A DNA stretch of 38,917 nt from a virus: positions 1 through 38,917 of the IMG/VR virus record IMGVR_UViG_3300031918_000072; one strand, written 5' to 3'. Made by a program: the position numbers and the translations under genes. Below the pieces are notes generated by a model. The model did no database searches and had not been told where the DNA came from. It saw only the letters and a list, made by a program, of their open reading frames with translations. Positions 31,389 to 38,464 of the stretch are shown here, piece by piece. Each line of letters opens with the position of its first letter. Positions within the stretch are counted from its first letter, which is position 1.

Positions 31389-33985
31389 ATGTAACATTTA
31401 ATATAATTGACGGAGTAGCTCCATATGTAGTTTCATTGAACTATGGACTATATGAATATGTCTATCTGACAAGCGGTATTAAAACCATTACAGGACTACC
31501 TGCCGGAGATTATATTATGACTATTGAAGACAGTATTGGATGTATAACCACTGCATCCTTTACTCTATCTGAAGAAACAACAACCACTACTACATCTATA
31601 ACAACACTATCTCCCACTACATCTTCTACAACAACTACATCCACCACAACATTAGCTCCTACAACATCAACAACCACTACAACACATATACCTACAACAT
31701 CTACAACAACATCATCTACATCTTCTTCCACAACATCTACAACTACTAGTATACCAACCACTACCACATCTACTACATTATTACCTACTACATCCACAAC
31801 AACAACATCTTCCATTCCTACAACTACTACCACCACATCTTCTTCTACCACTGCTATACCAACAACAACTACCACTACCTCTAATATACCTACATCAACT
31901 ACCACTTCTTCTACATCAACATCTATTCCTACCACTACAACAACAAGTACAACATCTGTTCCAACTACTACCACTACTACCACTCACTTACCAACAACAA
32001 CTACAACAACTACTATTCAACCTACTACCACATCTACAACATCTACCAGTACAAGCACATCAACCTCTAGCACAACAACAACTACCACAACAGTTGCTCC
32101 TCTTGATTTTGATATAAGCTTCTCCTGTGAAGTTACAATAATTGTATCAGGAAATAATGCAAGAGGAGGAACAGGTGGATATCAATTTGGAACAACAATA
32201 TTTACATCTCAGGCAGCTGCATTAGCAAACACAAATTGGGTAACAACAAGTAATGTTGGTTATAATGTTGGAACAACTAATGGAACCTATTGGATAATAT
32301 TAAGAGATAGTTCAAATGTGAAAAAGACAAAGAGTATTACAACAAATTGTGTAATTACAACTACCACTACAAGTAGTACATCCACAAGCACCACTTCTAC
32401 ATCTACATCAACTACACATCTTCCTACTACAACTACTACAAGTACAACACAAATTCCACCTACAACTACCACCACAACTACACAAACAACAATAGCTCCT
32501 GGTGCTTTATATTACATAGCAACAACAGGGAATGATAGTACAGGAAATGGAACATATGGAAATCCATGGAAAACTCTTTCTTATGCATGTGCCCATGTAA
32601 GTATAGCAGGAAGTACTATTCATGTAAAAGCAGGAATCTATACAGAAACACAACAATGTAATTTAGCAGTAGGAGTAAATATTATTGGTGAAGGAGTGGA
32701 AAATACATTTATACATGGATCATTATCAAACTCATGGACACTATATCTTTATTCATCTTCTGTGACAAATGGAAACCAATCAATATCAAATATTGCTTTC
32801 GATGGTGATCTTACCGGATATGGAGCAATTGGAAGCTATCGTAGGAATAATGTGTTAATTCATGATTGTTCGTTCTCTGATTTTGTTACTATGGGTGTTT
32901 ATTTTGGTAATACTACACCGACAACTTCATTTGCTTCCGGGTGTAAATTTTATAATAATACACTTTCCAATTGCGCTGCATATGATGCTAATGGTTCAAG
33001 GGGAAATTTGAATATTTTTGGGTATTCCGGGTTCTTGTGCTATAATAATACGATGACACTTCCTAAGCGTGGTACTACTCCTGCCGGATTTGGAATTAAA
33101 ACAAATTATACTCAAGGATTGCAGATTTACAATAATACTATTATCATTAATGACAATGATGATGGTGCAGTTTGGTCTTTTGCTGTGGAGTTATGGAATA
33201 CAAGTGATGGGTGTGATATTTACTCAAATACGTTTAGAGGTGCTGTGGATTTTGCAGGGGATTACACCAAAAAGGGAAATTCGTCTTACAGTGTCAGGTT
33301 TAGAAATAATATTGTAGGTCATACTACATTGCAAGCTGTTGCTCGTAAGGGTATTTTGTTAGAATGTGAGGCGGAAACCTTAAGTGATTTTTACATTTAT
33401 GATAATGAGTTCAAAAACTTACAATCTGGAATAAGCATATATACATTAGCAGCTTCAAAATATAACAATATTTATATTTACAGGAATACATTCAATACCA
33501 TTGGAGCGACTATAAACAATTATTGGGGAAACTGTATTAACGGTTCAGGAAATGCGGGATTCACGTTAAATAACCTGTATATATGGAATAATACAATGGT
33601 TTCAAACAGGGGAACGAATTATCTGAGTGCAATCATGCTTAATTGCAGGGGAACGGTAACGAATGTATACATTAAAAATAATATCATAAAAGACTTTGGA
33701 ACCACTTATTTAACATCTAATACAACCGCAGAAGGGACAATTGATAATGTTTACATTCAACACAATGATGTTTATGGGTGTGGGGCAAGCAATGAGCCTG
33801 TTTGGGGTGCAGTAACTCCTACCAATATCACAAAGGATAATATTTTAAAAGTAGATCCTAAACTGGTTTCTACTTCTGATTTTCATTTACAATCAAGTTC
33901 TCCTTGCATAAATGCAGGAGTTGATGTTGGACTACCTTATACTGGAAGTGCACCTGATTTAGGATATGCTGAATACACACCATAA
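31385..33985 (+). CDS. Mucin-like linker adhesin with C-terminal right-handed beta-helix
   Basis: This encodes 866 residues. Residues 1-62 are an SprB-like domain (APYVVSLNYG ... GLPAGDYIMTIEDSIGC). Residues ~65-236 form a Thr/Ser tract punctuated by hydrophobic-Pro pairs. Residues ~238-324 are a second small beta domain. A further tract spans ~325-369. Residues ~375-866 are a right-handed parallel beta-helix beginning YYIATTGNDSTGNGTYGNPWKTLSYA (DUF1565-like) with the usual INAGVDVG closing pattern. Beta-helices of this kind form receptor-binding or polysaccharide-degrading tailspikes. No catalytic triad can be placed from sequence alone. The beta-helix DNA is unusually CpG-rich. Confidence 0.75.
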   Translation: MNVTFNIIDGVAPYVVSLNYGLYEYVYLTSGIKTITGLPAGDYIMTIEDSIGCITTASFTLSEETTTTTTSITTLSPTTSSTTTTSTTTLAPTTSTTTTTHIPTTSTTTSSTSSSTTSTTTSIPTTTTSTTLLPTTSTTTTSSIPTTTTTTSSSTTAIPTTTTTTSNIPTSTTTSSTSTSIPTTTTTSTTSVPTTTTTTTHLPTTTTTTTIQPTTTSTTSTSTSTSTSSTTTTTTTVAPLDFDISFSCEVTIIVSGNNARGGTGGYQFGTTIFTSQAAALANTNWVTTSNVGYNVGTTNGTYWIILRDSSNVKKTKSITTNCVITTTTTSSTSTSTTSTSTSTTHLPTTTTTSTTQIPPTTTTTTTQTTIAPGALYYIATTGNDSTGNGTYGNPWKTLSYACAHVSIAGSTIHVKAGIYTETQQCNLAVGVNIIGEGVENTFIHGSLSNSWTLYLYSSSVTNGNQSISNIAFDGDLTGYGAIGSYRRNNVLIHDCSFSDFVTMGVYFGNTTPTTSFASGCKFYNNTLSNCAAYDANGSRGNLNIFGYSGFLCYNNTMTLPKRGTTPAGFGIKTNYTQGLQIYNNTIIINDNDDGAVWSFAVELWNTSDGCDIYSNTFRGAVDFAGDYTKKGNSSYSVRFRNNIVGHTTLQAVARKGILLECEAETLSDFYIYDNEFKNLQSGISIYTLAASKYNNIYIYRNTFNTIGATINNYWGNCINGSGNAGFTLNNLYIWNNTMVSNRGTNYLSAIMLNCRGTVTNVYIKNNIIKDFGTTYLTSNTTAEGTIDNVYIQHNDVYGCGASNEPVWGAVTPTNITKDNILKVDPKLVSTSDFHLQSSSPCINAGVDVGLPYTGSAPDLGYAEYTP
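31577..32092 (+). repeat. Long PTS (mucin-like) codon tract
   Basis: 172 codons of Thr and Ser broken only by pairs such as LAP, HIP, SIP, LLP, AIP, NIP, SVP, HLP, IQP and VAP, typically every 10-15 residues with longer unpunctuated intervals. Codons ACA, ACT and ACC are mixed without a long uniform microsatellite. Confidence 0.9.
32357..32491 (+). repeat. Second PTS-like codon tract
   Basis: 45 codons of Thr/Ser with HLP and QIPP punctuation, joining the small beta domain to the beta-helix of the 866-residue protein. Confidence 0.85.
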
Positions 33986-33996
33986 TATAAACAGAA

Positions 33997-34860
33997 ATGT
34001 CAAAGGTTATATCAATAAAGTTAACAAGGATAGGTACTAATATAGGGCCATTCACCATCTATGACCAGCATAGAAATATTATTGCTGAAAATGTTATAAC
34101 TAAAGATTTAGTTGAGGGTATAACATATATTGTAAATGATGATATCATTACTGTTACATTATCTTCTACAGGAAAGTGTGCTATTGAAAAGACTATGCCT
34201 GTTACAGAAATAACCAAGAATGAATATTTCAATACAGAAACAGAGGTGGTTAATTCTTCCTGTGTATGGATGCATATGAAGAACCCTGAAATCAATAATA
34301 GTTTTTATGGAAAGACAGAACCATATGTTATAGAATATATTTTCTCTAGTCCTAATACCGAAATTATACAATCATTGAGCGATTATAGTCGTGTGTACAA
34401 GTACACTAAGGATCCTCATGGTGTATCAAATGAACCTAGTAAAATAGAATTAGATGATGTTTATTTTGATAAGGCTATAGTTTATAATGACCAGCAATGT
34501 TCTGGTGTGTTAAACCTTGTTGCTAAGCCAAAACATAACCTGAAAGCTTATAATCTCTATCCCATCTATAGGAGTGACAGTAAAGATATACTTTATGTTA
34601 AGTCAGGAAATGAATATAAATTTAATGGATTCTATGATGTAGTGAAAGATAAGTCTCAATTTCTCTTTATTAGAACATGTGAACCCCTTTCTGTAGACAA
34701 AACCATCCATCAGGAAAACATGACCTACACTAATAAATCATTTGCTAAAGCACCAATTAGAAGTAAATTTGTGAAACTCAGATTGACATTAGACAGTAGA
34801 TCAGATATTCACGTAGTTTCACAATTTATCATAAGTAGTAATATGATGAGTTATAAATAA
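33997..34860 (+). CDS. Conserved tail protein (287 aa)
   Basis: This encodes 287 residues with no Thr tract, unlike the preceding adhesins. The segment FDKAIVYNDQQCSGVLNLVAKPKHNL (~160-185) followed by YNLYPIYRSD, ILYVKSGNEYKFNGFYDVV and a C-terminal KLRLTLD matches my memory of a conserved domain at the C-terminal side of crAss-like tail proteins, usually part of larger tail polypeptides. Here it is a separate gene, 11 bases after the beta-helix adhesin. Its conservation suggests a fixed tail-hub or muzzle role beside the variable adhesins. Confidence 0.58.
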   Translation: MSKVISIKLTRIGTNIGPFTIYDQHRNIIAENVITKDLVEGITYIVNDDIITVTLSSTGKCAIEKTMPVTEITKNEYFNTETEVVNSSCVWMHMKNPEINNSFYGKTEPYVIEYIFSSPNTEIIQSLSDYSRVYKYTKDPHGVSNEPSKIELDDVYFDKAIVYNDQQCSGVLNLVAKPKHNLKAYNLYPIYRSDSKDILYVKSGNEYKFNGFYDVVKDKSQFLFIRTCEPLSVDKTIHQENMTYTNKSFAKAPIRSKFVKLRLTLDSRSDIHVVSQFIISSNMMSYK

Positions 34861-34879
34861 ATTAGAAAAGATAGAAGTA

Positions 34880-35524
34880 ATGAAAAGAATAGATTATAAA
34901 AATGGAGATAAGATTGGAACATGTATATATCTACATGAAGAAGTTTCTGATTTTTATCCTAAAACAAAAAGTATGCATAGACGAGCATTATTTTTATGCT
35001 CTTGTGGAAAAGAATTTATAGATCGTATAGATAGATTAAAAAGAGGTGAAGCTATATCCTGTGGATGCATAAGAGACATTAAGATTAAACAACAAGGACT
35101 TAAAAATGTAACTCATAATAAATCTTATCATCCTATTTTTTCAGTATGGGCTGGAATAATTGATCGCTGTAAAGATCCTACTAATATAGGTTATCATTTA
35201 TATGGAGGAAGAGGAATAAAACTATGTGATAGTTGGCACAATCCCTCAAATTTTATAGAAGATATGTATCCAACATATATAAAAGGATTAGAAATAGATA
35301 GAATAGACAACAATGGAAATTATGAGCCAGGAAATTGTAGATGGGTAACTAGAAAAGAAAATTGTAACAATAGAAGATCTAATAGAATAATTGAGTATAA
35401 AAATGAGAAAAATACTATATCTCAATGGTCAGAAAAATTAGATATTCCTTATTGGAGACTACAACATAGACTTCAGATTATGAAAGTTGATGATGCGTTT
35501 ACTTATTGTATAAATTATAGGTAA
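34880..35524 (+). CDS. HNH/AP2-family homing endonuclease
   Basis: This encodes 214 residues. An N-terminal zinc ribbon (C40-S-C42, C61-G-C63) precedes a typical phage HNH core: W90 ... DRC, YGGRGIKLCDSW (108-119), LEIDRIDNNGNYEPGNCRW (137-155) and NCNNRRSN. The C-terminal ~45 residues (ISQWSEKLDIPYWRLQHRL) look like a helix-turn-helix recognition module (NUMOD-like). It sits between two virion genes and its stop overlaps the next ATG (TAATG). It is one of four nuclease genes in the window and belongs to a family distinct from the one after the capsid gene. Confidence 0.85.
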   Translation: MKRIDYKNGDKIGTCIYLHEEVSDFYPKTKSMHRRALFLCSCGKEFIDRIDRLKRGEAISCGCIRDIKIKQQGLKNVTHNKSYHPIFSVWAGIIDRCKDPTNIGYHLYGGRGIKLCDSWHNPSNFIEDMYPTYIKGLEIDRIDNNGNYEPGNCRWVTRKENCNNRRSNRIIEYKNEKNTISQWSEKLDIPYWRLQHRLQIMKVDDAFTYCINYR

Positions 35525-35925
35525 TGAAAAAGTGGCTTGAAAAATATTCTCTTGGTGGAGAAATAATGAATGTAGCAAATGAAGAAAATCCTATTGCTGC
35601 ATCAGGAGGAAATATAATAAAAGATAACAATGGATATAGAGATCCAAAGAATTGGGGACATCCTGTTGAGATAAATAGTTCTCATATTACAATGAATGAT
35701 GATAGTATACCATATAGGGCTATAAGGGCTACAGATGAGCTAGGAAACACACAAATTATACCAAAGGGTTATGATGCTATATTCCCTGGAAAACATGTTA
35801 GAGAGCTTCCAATTGCCCTTAATGGGATAAGTCAAGAAAGTGATAGAAATGGAAGTCAACTTGGTCAACTTACTGATTTTAGTAATAAACAAAATAAAGC
35901 CAATTGGCTGAATAAATACAAATGA
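35524..35925 (+). CDS. Small cargo-type virion protein (133 aa)
   Basis: This encodes 133 residues beginning KKWLEKYSLGGE and ending ANWLNKYK: the same W-L-x-K-Y motif at both ends. I associate this motif, usually followed by Gly-Gly, with internal or cargo proteins of crAss-like phages. The middle (WGHPVEINSSHITMNDDSIPYRAI ... IFPGKHVRELPI) is a small beta-rich domain. It begins at a TAATG junction with the HNH gene and ends 3 bases before the 818-residue cargo-type gene, so the two are probably partners. Confidence 0.55.
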   Translation: MKKWLEKYSLGGEIMNVANEENPIAASGGNIIKDNNGYRDPKNWGHPVEINSSHITMNDDSIPYRAIRATDELGNTQIIPKGYDAIFPGKHVRELPIALNGISQESDRNGSQLGQLTDFSNKQNKANWLNKYK

Positions 35926-35928
35926 GCC

Positions 35929-38385
35929 ATGAAACAGAAAACATTAAAACAACAAATGCTAGAATTATCAGGTCTTAAAGAAAAGGACTTTTATAATGTC
36001 TATGATACAGAGGAGAAATTCATGGCAAAATTTGGTAAGCAAATAAAAAAATTGCAATGGGGAGCTGCTGTAAATGCTGCTAATCAAGGAATAGATCAGA
36101 AGTATAAATTTAATGTAAATAATTATAATCAGCCTCAGCAGTTTGATGAGAATGAATATAATACAGCATCAGCTAATGCTCATACATATGCAAAGAATAA
36201 TGGACAGGATGATATAGATGTAAATGCTCCTGGTCAATATGCTTTACCTGCAGGACTACAGCAATCACAGCAAACAAAAGTTAATTGGGCACAGGGAGTT
36301 CCTGTATTATCAGGGATTGTAAGAGCAGGGCAAGCTTTACATGATGAAAAACTTGCAATGCAGAAAGCTCAACAATGGGAAGGTGTAAGTGATGTAGCAT
36401 TGAAAGCTTCACAAACACAGGATGTTGATTTAAACAGGATGAATAAACAAATGATGTGGAGACCAGAAGATAATATAACCTCTGGAAATGAATTATTCCC
36501 AATTAATGGAACAGGAACAAATATTCTTGCTGCTAAAAAGGGAGGAAAGATTCCTAAAGCACAATGGGGACAAATGTTACAGGGACTTGGAGGAGCTAAA
36601 GCAATTGGTGGCTCTGGAAAATTCATGCAGGGATTTAATCAATTTGCAGGAGCTGGTGGTGTTGATACAATCAGCAAGGGAATATCCTCATTAACAGGAG
36701 AGAATGCAGGAGGTGATATGGGTGGAACTGTAGGAGGAACTATTGGAAGTATATGGGGACCTGTAGGACAAGCAATTGGGCAAATAGGAGGTCAACTTAT
36801 TGGAACAGCAATAGACAGGAGACCAGCTAAAATAAAAGCAGCTAATAATGAAACCTATTCACACATTAATCAAATGGCTTTTGGACAGGGAATGAAAGGT
36901 TTACAACAACAAAATAATTCCTTTATGAGAACAGGTGGAAACATAAGACAGAATAATATTCCTGATTTACAATTGTATGATGGAGGAATAGAACAAGTAT
37001 CTCCTAATACAATTAAATTTACAGGAGAATCTCATGTTAATGGAGGACAGGATATTACTTATGGAGGAAATCCTGTAGAAGTGGAAGGAAATGAATATGC
37101 TTCTGAAATGCCTGATACAAAAACAGGAGAAGATAATTTGGTAGTATTCGGCAACCTTGTTAATCCTCTCACCAATAGGAAATTCAAAAAAGATGCTGGA
37201 GAATTGGCAAAGGCAGAAGCCAAACAAACTAATGTTACCAAGAAAGCCACAGAAAAAATAGGAGCAATGGATATAAGCACACCACACGATAAACTTGCTT
37301 TCACATCATTAAAACTAATGAACCTGGGAGCAAACATGAAACTCAAAGCACTGGCTGATGAAAAAGCTACATTGGCTGCTATGCAGGGAGCTATTAATGA
37401 TACAGCAGAACAATATTCTCTTGATGCTGATAATTTGGCAAAAGGAAATATTAAGAAAGCTAAATATGGAACTTCTATAAAAGCAGATAAAGGAAAAACC
37501 TTAGCTGAATTATTTCCTAATAGGAATAAGGTAAAAATTGATGATAGTCAAGTGGGGGATATACGAGAACTTCCTGAAGATCAATCTTCATACAGAGGAA
37601 CAACAACTGACCAATCTACACTAAATCCATGGATAACAGGAATAAATGCTATGCTCCCTTTGATTAGACCAAGTGATGAAGAGCAATTAGATCCTCAGCA
37701 ACTGGCAGGAGAAATGTATGCTCTTTCCACAAATCAATTAGAGCCTGTACAAGCACAAACTTATAAGCCACAATTAGCTACTCCTTATGATATCTCTCTG
37801 CAGGACATGAGAAATGAAAATACAGCTGCTACAAGAGCTGCTCAACAGCAAATGGGATATAATCCTGCTGCTCAGGCAATGATAGCTGCACAGCAATATG
37901 GAGCTAACCAGAAAATAGGGGCAGAAGAATTTAGAATGAATCAGGCTCAAAAGGATAAAGTGTATGGAGAGAATAGGAATACATTGAATGATGCCCAATT
38001 AAAGAATCTTCAAATGTATGATCAGCAATATCAGAGACAAGCAGAAGCTAAGAGCAACACAAAATCTCTTACACAAGCTGCTCTTAATTCTATTAGTGAT
38101 AAATTTATGAAGAACAAATTGGAAAACAGAACACTTGCTATTGATGAAAATCTGTATAATTATAGATTTGACAGGAGAGGAAGAGCTTGGAACTGGAATC
38201 CTCTTGCTCAATTCAATACACAAGGAATGTCACAAAACCCTCCTGCTATTACAAATCTTGCTGAAGGAAGAGAACCTTTATATAAAAAGGGTAAGAATGG
38301 AGAATTTGAACTGGTAGATATTACAACAGTACCAAGAACAAAGAAAACTAATGGGGGAATTGTAAGAGCAATCAAAAATCTCTAA
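35929..38385 (+). CDS. Internal (cargo/ejection) protein candidate, Gly-rich hydrophobic core
   Basis: This encodes 818 residues. Residues ~218-300 are Gly/Ala-rich and amphipathic (GGTVGGTIGSIWGPVGQAIG), like membrane-interacting segments of ejected phage proteins. A basic-aromatic motif recurs: KKLQWG (40-45), PKAQWG (209-214), KKAKYG (~508-513). Residues ~340-400 (SPNTIKFTGESHVNGGQDITYGG ... VEVEGNE) match a domain I recall in crAss-like cargo proteins. The C-terminal third is Gln/Ala-rich and helical, ending TNGGIVRAIKNL. Likely carried in the capsid and released at infection. The stop codon lies inside the hairpin at 38,379. Confidence 0.6.
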   Translation: MKQKTLKQQMLELSGLKEKDFYNVYDTEEKFMAKFGKQIKKLQWGAAVNAANQGIDQKYKFNVNNYNQPQQFDENEYNTASANAHTYAKNNGQDDIDVNAPGQYALPAGLQQSQQTKVNWAQGVPVLSGIVRAGQALHDEKLAMQKAQQWEGVSDVALKASQTQDVDLNRMNKQMMWRPEDNITSGNELFPINGTGTNILAAKKGGKIPKAQWGQMLQGLGGAKAIGGSGKFMQGFNQFAGAGGVDTISKGISSLTGENAGGDMGGTVGGTIGSIWGPVGQAIGQIGGQLIGTAIDRRPAKIKAANNETYSHINQMAFGQGMKGLQQQNNSFMRTGGNIRQNNIPDLQLYDGGIEQVSPNTIKFTGESHVNGGQDITYGGNPVEVEGNEYASEMPDTKTGEDNLVVFGNLVNPLTNRKFKKDAGELAKAEAKQTNVTKKATEKIGAMDISTPHDKLAFTSLKLMNLGANMKLKALADEKATLAAMQGAINDTAEQYSLDADNLAKGNIKKAKYGTSIKADKGKTLAELFPNRNKVKIDDSQVGDIRELPEDQSSYRGTTTDQSTLNPWITGINAMLPLIRPSDEEQLDPQQLAGEMYALSTNQLEPVQAQTYKPQLATPYDISLQDMRNENTAATRAAQQQMGYNPAAQAMIAAQQYGANQKIGAEEFRMNQAQKDKVYGENRNTLNDAQLKNLQMYDQQYQRQAEAKSNTKSLTQAALNSISDKFMKNKLENRTLAIDENLYNYRFDRRGRAWNWNPLAQFNTQGMSQNPPAITNLAEGREPLYKKGKNGEFELVDITTVPRTKKTNGGIVRAIKNL

Positions 38386-38401
38386 TCAATTTCATTAGAG
38401 A
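38379..38401 (+). repeat. Inverted repeat CTCTAAT-N7-ATTAGAG, copy 2
   Basis: TCTCTAAT (38,379-38,386), 7-base spacer, ATTAGAGA (38,394-38,401). It shares CTCTAA, the spacer ending TTC and ATTAGAG with copy 1 at 20,750-20,772. It overlaps the stop codon of the 818-residue gene and precedes promoter P4. Confidence 0.6.
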
Positions 38402-38413
38402 CAAATTCCTGAA

Positions 38414-38446
38414 TTGTTAGGATAATAACTAAATTGATTACATTTG
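38414..38446 (+). promoter_or_regulatory. Promoter P4 for next cargo gene
   Basis: A TTG at 38,414-38,416 and an exact TAnnTTTG box TACATTTG (38,439-38,446), spaced 21-22 bases, in the 79-base gap before ATG 38,465. The -33 element is weak. ATTGATTA just upstream of the box is also seen upstream of P2. A TATAAT at 38,453-38,458 is probably incidental. Confidence 0.45.
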
Positions 38447-38464
38447 TATTAATATAATAAAGCT

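Noticed and set aside
31510-31983. A long minus-strand ORF rich in Val (and similar ones at 19,394-19,663, 28,287-28,577 and 32,287-32,475)
   Set aside because: These are antisense shadows of Thr tracts: reverse-complemented ACA/ACT/ACC reads as Val-type codons. They have no leader and no plausible domain.
31577-32491. Possible CRISPR array or simple satellite
   Set aside because: The repeat is at protein level only; there are no constant direct repeats with unique spacers and no cas genes.
38453-38458. TATAAT as a classical sigma70 -10 box
   Set aside because: No -35 at suitable spacing, and Bacteroidota use TAnnTTTG; the exact TACATTTG at 38,439 is a better candidate.
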